Under the pieces are notes generated by a model. That model did no database searches and was not told the origin of the DNA. It saw nothing but the letters and a program-made list of their open reading frames with translations. This document shows positions 46,757 to 52,911 of a DNA stretch of 52,911 bases, piece by piece (positions within the stretch are counted from its first letter, which is position 1; each line of letters starts with the position of its first letter). The DNA is taken from NCBI GenBank assembly GCA_023473795.1, contig JAMCYS010000157.1, positions 1-52,911 of the forward strand, given 5' to 3'. This DNA comes from Chloroflexota bacterium (GTDB taxonomy: Bacteria; Chloroflexota; UBA6077; FW602-bin22; JAMCYS01). A program made the position numbers and the translations under genes.

Positions 46757-47026
46757 TTACTTGCGTAGGCCGAGCTTGGCGACGATGGACCGGTAGCGTG
46801 CGGCGTCCTCGCGGCTGAGATAGGCGAGGAGGCGACGCCGTTGACCGATGAGCATCAGCAGCCCGCGGCGCGACTCGAAGTCGTGCTTGTTTGCGCGCAT
46901 ATGCTCGGTCAGTTGGTTGATGCGCTCCGTCAGTAGGGCCACTTGGATTTCGGGCGAACCTGTGTCGGCCTCGTGGATCCGATAGCCTTGCACGAGCTCG
47001 TCCTTCTTATCCTTGGTCAAAGGCAT
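46757..47026 (-). CDS. rpsO: 30S ribosomal protein S15
   Basis: 89 residues, exact family length. [26 protein letters not shown] and [23 protein letters not shown] are the 16S-binding helices. Primary rRNA-binding protein of the 30S platform. First gene of rpsO-pnp, with its own promoter at 47177-47206. Confidence 0.98.
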   Translation of the reverse strand: MPLTKDKKDELVQGYRIHEADTGSPEIQVALLTERINQLTEHMRANKHDFESRRGLLMLIGQRRRLLAYLSREDAARYRSIVAKLGLRK

Positions 47027-47176
47027 TGACTAGCGATACCTCCTGGAATCTGGGGGGCCTACGTGGCTCTGCGGCCTTCCCCCTCGCGGGCCTTTCGCTT
47101 TCCCGGCCCGCGGTCTTCGTGGCCCCTAACGCCCTGGCGTCTTTCTCTCTTTGCTGTCCCGTTCTTTGTCGGCGTC

Positions 47177-47206
47177 ATTATAGCACAAGCTCATGAACGC
47201 CTGCAA
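47177..47206 (-). promoter_or_regulatory. rpsO: rpsO promoter
   Basis: TATAAT at 47182-47177 in the extended form TGTGCTATAAT, with TTGCAG at 47206-47201 and an 18-bp spacer. Predicted leader is about 140 bases and may hold an S15 binding site, which I could not model. The rest of 47027-47405 holds only this and the divergent methyltransferase promoter. Confidence 0.7.
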
Positions 47207-47318
47207 ACGCGGGCCGCCTGGCCAGTACCTGAGCGAGGGCCATTTGCAGAGGGCTCGCGATTCTGCTACCATTCTGGCTGGCCACGCCGTAAGGCCAGGC
47301 GAAGTGGCGGTGGGCTAT

Positions 47319-47348
47319 TTGTCTCTACTGCCGTCGGTAGGTTACACT
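47319..47348 (+). promoter_or_regulatory. Promoter of the methyltransferase-surE unit
   Basis: TTGTCT at 47319-47324, an 18-bp spacer and TACACT at 47343-47348. An ATG at 47354, at the predicted transcript start, opens a 7-codon ORF ending in TGA at 47377, 28 bases before the main start. Confidence 0.6.
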
Positions 47349-47405
47349 TGCCGATGGGCGCTCAACGTCTCGAGTGAAGGGCGAACGAGGGCCCGGGAGG
47401 TGACC

Positions 47406-48134
47406 TTGGACGCAGCAAGCAAAGTGATCACTCTCGGTCACCCGAGCTATATCTGGGGTTTCGGCCAGGAGCGTCGCCTCAACATCGTGCGCCGCTACGT
47501 CGCGTTGGAGAACCGGCGCATTCTCGATATTGGCTGCGGCATCGGCGCTTACGTCGAGGCTTTTCGCCGCTTCAGTCCGTTCGTCTGGGGAGTCGACGTC
47601 GACGATGCCAAGATCGCCGAGGCCAGCGCCACCCTGCCCGACCTCTCCGTGGCGCCGGCCGAGAGCCTGCCCTACGACGACAACTACTTCGATATTGCCT
47701 TCTTGCACGAGGTCATTGAGCACGTCACCGACGACCGCCGGGCCATCGCGGAGGCCTGCCGCGTGGTGGCGCCCGAGGGGCGCATAATCATCTTCGCGCC
47801 CAATAGACTCTATCCCTTCGAGACGCACGGCTGCTACATCGGCAAGCGGCACGTCTACAAACTGATCCCCTTCGTCAATTACCTGCCCAACCCGCTGCGC
47901 CGGCAGTTCTGCCCTCACGTGCGCTGCTACACCGCCGGCGACATTCGCGGCCTCTTCCGGGGACAGAACGTCGCTTTCGACGTGGAGACCCAGGTCTACC
48001 CCGCGTTCGACAACATCGCCCGCGGCAGCGCGGGGGTCGCCGGGGTTTTGCGCCGGGTGCTCTACGCACTGGAGGAAACCCCCCTCAAGGCCTTCGGCCT
48101 CTCCCACTTCATAGTGGCCCGCAAACTGCGCTAG
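47406..48134 (+). CDS. Class I SAM-dependent methyltransferase
   Basis: 242 residues from TTG 47406, chosen because a full GGAGGTGA ribosome site sits at optimal distance; the frame is open back to 47193, upstream of the promoter. Methyltransferase_11-type core: ILDIGCGIGAYVEAFR near 40-55, VWGVDVDDAKIAEA, and FLHEVIEHVTDDRRAIAEACRVVAPEGRI. The C-terminal half (PNRLYPFETHGCYIGKRHVYKL) resembles sugar- or lipid-linked methyltransferases. Substrate unknown. surE follows 34 bases later. Confidence 0.85.
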   Translation: MDAASKVITLGHPSYIWGFGQERRLNIVRRYVALENRRILDIGCGIGAYVEAFRRFSPFVWGVDVDDAKIAEASATLPDLSVAPAESLPYDDNYFDIAFLHEVIEHVTDDRRAIAEACRVVAPEGRIIIFAPNRLYPFETHGCYIGKRHVYKLIPFVNYLPNPLRRQFCPHVRCYTAGDIRGLFRGQNVAFDVETQVYPAFDNIARGSAGVAGVLRRVLYALEETPLKAFGLSHFIVARKLR

Positions 48135-48142
48135 GTTGAGTT

Positions 48143-48159
48143 GCCGACGACACGTCGGC
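48143..48159 (+). promoter_or_regulatory. Hairpin just upstream of surE
   Basis: GCCGACG-ACA-CGTCGGC, a perfect 7-bp stem with a 3-base loop, ends 9 bases before the surE ATG and occupies the place of a ribosome site, which is otherwise missing. It could limit surE translation or mark the end of the upstream transcript. Confidence 0.45.
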
Positions 48160-48168
48160 GACGACGCT

Positions 48169-48927
48169 ATGTACGTACTACTCACCAACGACGACGGTTT
48201 CGACTCCGAAGGTCTGCAGGCAGCCAGGGCGGCGCTGGCCAAGGTGGCCGAGGTGGCGGTGGTGGCGCCAGAACACAACTGGAGTGCCACGGGCCACAAC
48301 CGTACCATGGACAAGCCTCTTCGTGTGACTGACGTGCGTCTCCCCGACGGCGGCACGGCTTTCGTTACCGATGGTACCCCGTCCGATTGCGTCAGCCTGG
48401 CTCTGCTTGGCATTCTCGAGCGCAAACCCGACTTGGTAGTGGCCGGCATCAACAAGGGACCCAACTTGGGCGATGACATAACTTACTCCGGCACCGTGGC
48501 GGCGGCGATGGAGGCGGCCTTGGGCGGGGTGCCGGCCTTGGCCGTGTCGCTGGCGGACTACTTCGAGTGGGACTTCACCTACGCCGCCAACTTCACAGCC
48601 CGACTGGCGTCGACGGTGCACGAGAGGAGCCTGCCGCCCGGTGTCCTGCTCAACGTCAACGTGCCTGCCGTGCCGGCAGAGCGAATCGGGGGCGTCGAGA
48701 TCACTCGTCTGGGCAAACGCATCTACAGCGACATCCTGGTGCGGCGAGAGGACCCTTTTGGGCGCCCGTACTACTGGCTGGGCGGTGACGCCCCCAAGGG
48801 CGTGACTGAGCGAGGCACCGATCTCTGGGCCGTGGCCGAGAACCGCATTTCGATCACACCCATTCACCTCGACCTTACGAACTACCGTCTTCTAGCCACC
48901 CTGAGGCGCTGGCAGCTGCAACCCTGA
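48169..48927 (+). CDS. surE: 5'/3'-nucleotidase SurE
   Basis: 252 residues from ATG 48169, which begins MYVLLTNDDGFDSEG as in the family; the frame is open from 48136. Metal ligands Asp8 and Asp9, Ser in NWSATGHN and Asn in AGINKGPNLGDDITYSGTVAAA are conserved. Dephosphorylates nucleoside monophosphates and may clear damaged nucleotides. No clear ribosome site: a hairpin stands in its place, so coupling to the upstream methyltransferase gene is possible. Confidence 0.95.
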   Translation: MYVLLTNDDGFDSEGLQAARAALAKVAEVAVVAPEHNWSATGHNRTMDKPLRVTDVRLPDGGTAFVTDGTPSDCVSLALLGILERKPDLVVAGINKGPNLGDDITYSGTVAAAMEAALGGVPALAVSLADYFEWDFTYAANFTARLASTVHERSLPPGVLLNVNVPAVPAERIGGVEITRLGKRIYSDILVRREDPFGRPYYWLGGDAPKGVTERGTDLWAVAENRISITPIHLDLTNYRLLATLRRWQLQP

Positions 48928-48932
48928 GTGGC

Positions 48933-48962
48933 TTGTTGCCCGCCTGTCCCCGATGGTATACT
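48933..48962 (+). promoter_or_regulatory. Promoter of the rodZ-like gene
   Basis: TTGTTG at 48933-48938, an 18-bp spacer and TATACT at 48957-48962. An in-frame GTG at 48969 lies 6 bases past the -10 box, so the transcript could be leaderless. Confidence 0.55.
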
Positions 48963-49007
48963 GGCCGTGTGCTCGCGCTGCCCCAAGACGCTGGTAGTGG
49001 TGAAGGT

Positions 49008-49793
49008 ATGCCGAAGCTGGGAGAAATGCTGCGTGCCGCCCGCCAGGACATGGGCGTCTCTTTGGCCGAGGTGGAGCAGGCAACCAAGATCCGGCGCAAG
49101 TTTCTCGTCGCGCTGGAGGAAGAGGACTTCCCCTCTCTGCCGGAAACCGTGTACGTCATCGGCTTCCTCAAGGAGTACGCGCGCTACCTTCGCCTCGACC
49201 CCGACCAGACCGCCCGGGTCTTCAAGGAGCAGTCCGGCCGCCGCGATCTGCCCGGCCTGCAGCCAGAGACCCGCATTGTGCGTGAGGCCACGCGGCGCGG
49301 CGTCATCAACCCGGCAAACGCCTCGGTGCTTCTCATTTTCTCCGGCGTAGTGCTCTTGCTGATTTTCGGCTACCAGCAGTATCTCCAGCTGCAAGACGCC
49401 GTCGGTCCCACTGTCGCCAGCCTACCGTCGCCCACTGTGGCGATTGCCAGCCCCGCGGCGACGCCCGGGATGGCGGTCGTTGAGCCGACTGCCACATTGG
49501 CGCCTTCGCCAACGGCCACACAGGCCATCGGGGTGACGGTCGAGTTGCGCATCGTCAGCGACCGTTGCTGGATACGGGCCATCGCCGATGACCAGGTTGT
49601 GACCAAGGGCGCGGACCAGGGGGAGATTCTGAATCCCGGCGAGAGCAGGGTGTTTAAAGCCGACCGCTACGTCTTGCTGCGTGTGGGCAACGCCGGCGCC
49701 GCCGACGTCACGTTCAACGGGATTCGCGAGGGCACGATGGGCCCGATTGGCGCCGTGCGCGAGAAAGAGTGGCGCAGCCCGACTGTGAGGTAG
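49008..49793 (+). CDS. RodZ-like helix-turn-helix membrane protein
   Basis: 261 residues from ATG 49008 (274 if the leaderless GTG 48969 is used). N-terminal HTH_25 domain (LGEMLRAARQDMGVSLAEVEQATKIRRKFLVALEEEDF, here cited in parts: LGEMLRAARQ, ATKIRRKFL), one membrane helix at about 105-122, a Pro/Thr/Ala-rich outside linker and a C-terminal DUF4115-like beta domain (RCWIRAIADDQVVTKG). RodZ links MreB to the wall machinery in rods; no mreBCD genes are here, so a cell-shape role is inference. rimO and a DUF503 gene follow closely. Confidence 0.85.
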   Translation: MPKLGEMLRAARQDMGVSLAEVEQATKIRRKFLVALEEEDFPSLPETVYVIGFLKEYARYLRLDPDQTARVFKEQSGRRDLPGLQPETRIVREATRRGVINPANASVLLIFSGVVLLLIFGYQQYLQLQDAVGPTVASLPSPTVAIASPAATPGMAVVEPTATLAPSPTATQAIGVTVELRIVSDRCWIRAIADDQVVTKGADQGEILNPGESRVFKADRYVLLRVGNAGAADVTFNGIREGTMGPIGAVREKEWRSPTVR

Positions 49794-49804
49794 CGAAACC
49801 AGTT

Positions 49805-50098
49805 ATGGTCGTTGGCACTTGCCGCATCATCCTCCGCCTACCGGAGAATCACTCCCTCAAGGGCAAACGGATGGTTATCCGTTCCGTGCTCGCCCGGTTG
49901 CGCAACGAGTTCTCCGTTTCCGCGGCGGAGGTCGAGGCGCAAGATGCCTGGCAGCAGGCAGTGCTGGGGCTGGCCTACGTCAGCAACGAGGCTGGCCACG
50001 CCCACGAGGTACTCTCCAAAGCGGTCTCCTTTGTGGAGCGCGCCGCCCCCGATGCCGAGCTCTTGGACTTCGAGATCGAAATCCTGTACCCTTTCTAG
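49805..50098 (+). CDS. DUF503 (YlxP-like) protein
   Basis: 97 residues from ATG 49805; an open frame from 49769 overlaps the previous gene. Family blocks: MVVGTCRIILRLPENHSLKGKRMVIRSV, cited as ENHSLKGKR, then VSAAEVEAQDAWQQAVLGLAYVSNE. YlxP proteins have a ferredoxin-like fold, often sit near infB-rbfA and are suspected ribosome-associated factors. It lies 11 bases after the rodZ-like gene and 4 bases before rimO, which fits a translation-related role. Confidence 0.88.
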   Translation: MVVGTCRIILRLPENHSLKGKRMVIRSVLARLRNEFSVSAAEVEAQDAWQQAVLGLAYVSNEAGHAHEVLSKAVSFVERAAPDAELLDFEIEILYPF

Positions 50099-50102
50099 CA
50101 AT

Positions 50103-51446
50103 ATGCCCAAGAGCTTCAGCGTCATCAACCTTGGCTGCGCCAAGAACGAAGTCGACGGCGAGGGCCTGCGGCAGGTGCTGCTCGCCGCCGGCCACACCGC
50201 CGCCCTTTCCCCCGCCCACGCCGACGTCGTCGTGGTCAACACCTGTGGCTTCATCCAGGCGGCGACTGACGAATCGCTCGCCGAATTGCGCCGCCTGGCG
50301 GCGAGCAAACGCCCCGGCCAGATGCTAGTCGCCGCCGGCTGCCTGGCGGAGCGGTTGGGCGCCCAGATCGCGCAGGAAGTGCCTCAGGTAGACGCAGTGC
50401 TGGGGACTCTTCGCTGGGGGGAGATTGCCCGCCTCCTGGAGGCGGCCGCCGGTAGTGGTGAGCGTCCGGCCTGGATAGGCGTGGGCACACCCGAGCCCTG
50501 TGTGCCCCGCCAGGCGCACGGCGGCTCGGCCTACCTTAAGATCGCCGACGGCTGCAGCGCCGCTTGCGCATTCTGCACCATCCCTGCCATCAAGGGCCCC
50601 TACCGCAGCCGGCCGGAAGAGGACATTGTCGGCGAAGCGGCTGCCCTGGCTGCCCAGGGGGTGCGTGAGCTCGTCCTCATCGCTCAGGACAGCACCTACT
50701 ACGGGCGCGACCGCGGCGAGCGCGGGGCCCTGGTGCGACTGCTGGAACGCTTGCTTGCGGTGACCCCGGCCGTGCCCTGGTTGCGGCTGATGTACGCCTA
50801 TCCCACCCACCTGGACGGCGACTTGTTGCGGCTGATGGCTGCCGAGCCTCGCCTGGTGCCATACCTCGATCTGCCGCTGCAGCACGCGCATCCCGATGTA
50901 CTGCGGCGCATGGGTCGGCCGGCGCGCGACCCGCTGCAGTTGGTGGCGGAGCTCAGGCAGGCGGTGCCCGGCCTGACGCTGCGGTCCACCTTCATCGTCG
51001 GCTTCCCGGGGGAGAGCGACGCGGAGTTTGGGGCGCTGCTGCGCTTCCTGGAGGCAGTCCGGCTGGAGAGAGTAGGTGTCTTCGCCTACTCGGCCGAGGA
51101 CGGCACGCCGGCAGCCGAGATGCCGGGTCAGGTGCCCGAGGAAGCCAAGCAGAGGCGCCTGGGCGAGGCCATGCGCCTGCAGCAGAACATTTCGCTGGCG
51201 CTCAACCGAGAGCAGATTGGCCGCACGCTGGACGTGCTGGTGGAGGGGCGGGGACGGCTGGAGCGCGGGCCGAGCCGGGGGCACCAGCGCCGTGGCCAGG
51301 TGCTGGTCTGCGGCCGCTCCCGCCGCGATGCGCCGGAGGTGGATGGCCTCGTGTTCTTCCCTGGGGCGGCCCAGCCGGGGGACATGGTGCGGGTCCGCGT
51401 CACCCAGGCCCTGCCCTACGACCTCGTGGGCCGGCAGCTGGGGTAG
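50103..51446 (+). CDS. rimO: Ribosomal protein S12 methylthiotransferase
   Basis: 447 residues from ATG 50103. N-terminal UPF0004 domain with three Fe-S cysteines (NLGCAKNEVD, VNTCGFIQ, AAGCLAERL), radical SAM site CSAACAFC near 155-162, FIVGFPGESDAEF, and a C-terminal TRAM domain (about 375-447). The LGCAKN form marks RimO rather than MiaB. It attaches a methylthio group to Asp88 of S12. A terminator lies about 290 bases past the stop. Confidence 0.95.
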   Translation: MPKSFSVINLGCAKNEVDGEGLRQVLLAAGHTAALSPAHADVVVVNTCGFIQAATDESLAELRRLAASKRPGQMLVAAGCLAERLGAQIAQEVPQVDAVLGTLRWGEIARLLEAAAGSGERPAWIGVGTPEPCVPRQAHGGSAYLKIADGCSAACAFCTIPAIKGPYRSRPEEDIVGEAAALAAQGVRELVLIAQDSTYYGRDRGERGALVRLLERLLAVTPAVPWLRLMYAYPTHLDGDLLRLMAAEPRLVPYLDLPLQHAHPDVLRRMGRPARDPLQLVAELRQAVPGLTLRSTFIVGFPGESDAEFGALLRFLEAVRLERVGVFAYSAEDGTPAAEMPGQVPEEAKQRRLGEAMRLQQNISLALNREQIGRTLDVLVEGRGRLERGPSRGHQRRGQVLVCGRSRRDAPEVDGLVFFPGAAQPGDMVRVRVTQALPYDLVGRQLG

Positions 51447-51574
51447 GCGCGGCCGAGGGAGACGTTCAGCAGACTACTGGCTGAAGGCGAGCGGAGCGAG
51501 GCCTGCAGCGATAGACAGTTTTTGCCTAGCACGCGATTGGAGCGCGGTCCCCGCGTCCGTAGGTTACCTAAGTT

Positions 51575-51675
51575 GCGGGGACACGGTCGCCCGGCAACAG
51601 CGAAATGTCTCGGTCGCGAGGACGCCGTCCCAGCGCCGTTGGGCCGTCTAGGTCGCGGGGACACGGTCGCCCGGC
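51575..51675. repeat. Two 21-bp direct repeats in the rimO-nyn gap
   Basis: GCGGGGACACGGTCGCCCGG starts at 51575 and again at 51655, 80 bases apart. A related CGCGG-TCC-CCGCG hairpin lies just before, at 51543-51555. No coding potential; looks like a GC-rich intergenic repeat family. Confidence 0.6.
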
Positions 51676-51733
51676 CACAAATGGACCGGGCTGAAGAAAC
51701 GAAGCCGTCTGAAGCCGGCCAGGGACGTTCCCC

Positions 51734-51759
51734 AGCCCCCTTAGAGGGGGCTTTGTTTT
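51734..51759 (+). terminator. Terminator of the surE-rodZ-rimO region
   Basis: AGCCCCCT-TAG-AGGGGGCT, an 8-bp stem with a 3-base loop, is followed by TTGTTTT on the plus strand. Confidence 0.85.
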
Positions 51760-51765
51760 CCTCAG

Positions 51766-51785
51766 CCCGGGGCTTGAGCCCCGGG
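51766..51785. repeat. Near-perfect palindrome between convergent genes
   Basis: CCCGGGGCT-TG-AGCCCCGGG, 9-bp arms with a 2-base centre, lies between the rimO terminator and the NYN gene end. It may block transcripts from either side, but there is no T-run on the minus strand. Confidence 0.5.
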
Positions 51786-51859
51786 AGACGGTGCGGCATG
51801 GTGGTGCATGGGAAACTGCTCACCCCTGGACCCCGCTTGGCCTCCCGCCCACGGACCTA

Positions 51860-52351
51860 TTAAGGGGTCCAGTAAGGCTCCCGGGGACCGCGCTGCTTCT
51901 TGGGCCGGCGGGCTGGGCCCTTCTTGCTGGGGCGCGGCAGGTCCTCTTCCTCTCCCGGCGGGCGTGGGGCAGGCCGGGGTTTGCGGACGCCGACCCGCAC
52001 GGGCGTGCCGCCGTGGCCGGCGGCGTGCTCGCGCAGCTCCCGGTCGTCGCTCACCACTCGCACCTCGCCGGCAGCGCCTGCCACCAGACGCTTGATGACC
52101 TCGTCTGCGGTCTCGCCGAAGCGTGAGTAAATGATCCTAACCCGACCCTGGCGCTCGGTGGATTGCCGGGGCTGCCCACCCTTGGCGCCGTCGAAGACCA
52201 CCGTGAGGTCGTCGTCCCTCAGGGAGGGGTCGACGTTGAGGCGTGAGACGAGCGTGTTGCGCGCCAGTTCGAGACTGCGTTCGGCCAGGCGAGCGTAGTC
52301 CGGGCTGCGGTAGATCACGTTATAGCCGTCAACGATGGTCTGTCTGCGCAT
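51860..52351 (-). CDS. NYN-domain (YacP-type) RNase-like protein
   Basis: 163 residues from ATG 52351. PIN-like NYN fold with acidic active-site residues: QTIVDGYNVIYRSP near the start, LTVVFDGAKGGQP, and VRVVSDDRELREHAAGHG. The C-terminal 35 residues are basic and Pro-rich (RPSKKGPARRPKKQRGP) and probably bind RNA. Relatives include B. subtilis Rae1/YacP, which cleaves mRNA at the ribosome and lies in the same genomic neighbourhood as yacL-ispDF-cysS in that species. No ribosome site: the promoter is directly adjacent, so it is probably leaderless. Confidence 0.87.
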   Translation of the reverse strand: MRRQTIVDGYNVIYRSPDYARLAERSLELARNTLVSRLNVDPSLRDDDLTVVFDGAKGGQPRQSTERQGRVRIIYSRFGETADEVIKRLVAGAAGEVRVVSDDRELREHAAGHGGTPVRVGVRKPRPAPRPPGEEEDLPRPSKKGPARRPKKQRGPREPYWTP

Positions 52352-52360
52352 CCTGGGGTC

Positions 52361-52390
52361 AGTATAGCTAGCGGTGGCTGTGCTTGTCAA
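52361..52390 (-). promoter_or_regulatory. Promoter of the NYN gene, apparently leaderless
   Basis: Perfect TTGACA at 52390-52385, an 18-bp spacer and TATACT at 52366-52361. Only 9 bases separate the -10 box from the ATG at 52351, so transcription would begin within a few bases of it. Confidence 0.75.
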
Positions 52391-52444
52391 AGCGTCGAGC
52401 GTGGAGCTCCCCGCGTCGCGCCGGAGCCAGCTCCGCGGCCCACG

Positions 52445-52473
52445 TTGCCGGCGGTCTCAACGTGGACTATAAT
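52445..52473 (+). promoter_or_regulatory. selC: Promoter of the selenocysteine tRNA gene
   Basis: TTGCCG at 52445-52450, a 17-bp spacer and perfect TATAAT at 52468-52473. The predicted start is about 24 bases before the mature tRNA. Confidence 0.65.
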
Positions 52474-52503
52474 GAGCGGGCAAGGCAGAAGGCCTTTTCT
52501 CTT

Positions 52504-52600
52504 GGGGGCGAAGGGGGCCCGGTGGCTCTCGCGGTCTTCAAAACCGTTGCGGGGCGATGGCATCGTCCTGGGTGGGTTCGACTCCCATGCGCCTCCGCCA
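52504..52600 (+). tRNA. selC: Selenocysteine tRNA (anticodon UCA)
   Basis: 97 bases with encoded CCA. Acceptor GGGGGCG pairs with CGCCTCC (seven clear pairs, the eighth position A opposite G), D stem GGGGGC/GCTCTC of six pairs with a small CCGGTG loop, anticodon stem GCGGT/ACCGT with loop CTTCAAA (anticodon TCA at 52538-52540), a long variable arm GGGCGAT/ATCGTCC and T arm GTGGG-TTCGACT-CCCAT. The 6-bp D stem, long acceptor and long variable arm set it apart from a tRNA-Ser or a suppressor. It delivers selenocysteine at UGA with SelB, which is not in the window. Confidence 0.95.
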
Positions 52601-52640
52601 CCCTGTTTACTGGATCTGGTTTCGGGTGTCCGTCACGTTT

Positions 52641-52658
52641 CCGGGAGAGTGATCCCGG
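52641..52658 (+). repeat. Hairpin 3' of the selenocysteine tRNA
   Basis: CCGGGA-GAGTGA-TCCCGG, a 6-bp stem about 40 bases past the tRNA, without a T-run. May be a processing or weak termination signal. Confidence 0.4.
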
Positions 52659-52689
52659 TGGTAGTAGGCGGTTATCGTGGTCCACCCTC

Positions 52690-52832
52690 TTGACAGAACT
52701 ACGGGAGAACGATAACGTAGGCCTAATGTGCTCGTATCCGTTATGTATGCGGGCGCCGTTCTTTCCGGCCCTAGCACCCTCTGGCTCAGGCGATCGTGCA
52801 GCAACACGAGACGCCTCAAATCGACATAACGG
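52690..52832 (+). promoter_or_regulatory. Leader of the Tat-signal gene: possible promoter and long-range inverted repeat
   Basis: TTGACA at 52690-52695 with a 17-bp spacer to a weak TAACGT at 52713-52718. Downstream, CCGTTATGT (52738-52746) is an exact 9-base complement of ACATAACGG (52824-52832); the second arm runs into the GGGAGGT ribosome site at 52831-52837. Pairing in the mRNA would hinder ribosome binding. Confidence 0.5.
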
Positions 52833-52843
52833 GAGGTACTACT

Positions 52844-52911
52844 GTGGCAGACCGGGCGATCAATAGTGCGGTGACCCGCCGCGGCTTCCTGGTGGGGCTG
52901 GGGGTCGGCGC
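52844..52911 (+). CDS. Start of a Tat-exported protein (truncated by the window)
   Basis: Only 22 codons are visible from GTG 52844, which has GGGAGGT at ideal distance. The peptide carries a twin-arginine export motif TRRGFLVGLG followed by a Gly/Val-rich hydrophobic start. Tat substrates usually carry folded cofactors. Beside a selenocysteine tRNA gene a formate dehydrogenase or similar molybdenum selenoenzyme subunit is a natural guess, but nothing in the visible part proves it. Confidence 0.75.
   Translation, partial: MADRAINSAVTRRGFLVGLGVG

Noticed and set aside
52504-52600. tRNA-Ser or opal suppressor reading of the tRNA gene
   Set aside because: The 6-bp D stem, extended acceptor and UCA anticodon together fit only tRNA-Sec.

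Overview
The window is about 52.9 kb of GC-rich, densely coded bacterial chromosome made almost entirely of housekeeping genes. No phage, plasmid, CRISPR array or transposase gene is visible. The gene content suggests a member of Chloroflexota or a nearby deep-branching lineage; this is an inference. It rests on high GC, a lipoprotein with a long Ala/Thr/Pro linker, a yacL-ispD-ispF-cysS order as in Firmicutes, a T-box in front of pheS, RodZ-like and TgpA-like envelope proteins with P/T-rich linkers, and no outer-membrane or LPS genes. Several promoters place the predicted transcription start almost on the start codon, which suggests that leaderless mRNAs are used.

Layout. 1-3.0 kb (minus): cysS (cut by the window edge), ispF, ispD and a YacL-type PIN/TRAM membrane protein. 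3.3-10.8 kb (minus): a complete oligopeptide-type ABC importer (oppA, oppB, oppC, oppD, oppF), with an amidohydrolase and an RNA 2',3'-cyclic phosphodiesterase as its downstream tail. 11.0-20.4 kb (plus): an AcuC-type deacetylase, prs, secA, and a MoxR ATPase/DUF58/transglutaminase trio. 20.4-28.6 kb: surface-polysaccharide genes, namely a GT4 glycosyltransferase, a WecG/TagA-type transferase, a TagO/WecA-type phospho-sugar transferase, three nucleotide-sugar dehydratase/epimerase-type proteins and a TIM-barrel isomerase, with an M20 peptidase in between. 28.7-31.4 kb (minus): a ferrous-iron uptake operon in which feoB is split into a GTPase gene and a membrane gene, followed by an eight-cysteine mini-protein and feoA; its promoter carries a palindrome over the -10 box. 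31.5-35.7 kb (minus): a small monooxygenase-fold protein, pheT and pheS, with a T-box leader. 36.2-40 kb (minus): an RNA methyltransferase, rplT, rpmI, then a perfect 788-bp tandem duplication containing the start of rpmI and a DUF1634 gene, then a TauE/SafE transporter. 40-47 kb: a histidine-kinase remnant, an AlaX editing protein, and rpsO-pnp-dnaJ-prmA-rsmE. 47.4-52.4 kb: a methyltransferase, surE, a RodZ-like protein, a DUF503 protein, rimO and a YacP-type NYN nuclease. 52.5 kb to the end: a selenocysteine tRNA gene and the start of a Tat-exported protein.

How the parts fit. Translation and RNA metabolism dominate (cysS, pheST, rplT, rpmI, rpsO, pnp, rimO, prmA, rsmE, alaX, a SpoU methylase, NYN nuclease). 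Envelope building is the second theme. Uptake of peptides and ferrous iron, plus selenocysteine decoding beside a Tat-exported protein, suggests an anaerobic or facultative redox metabolism.

The most notable items are the selenocysteine tRNA with its Tat-signal neighbour, the exact tandem duplication that puts DUF1634 behind a ribosomal-protein promoter and start, the split feoB operon with its small cysteine-rich protein and palindromic operator, the compact T-box with an apparent UUU specifier, and the candidate leaderless genes.
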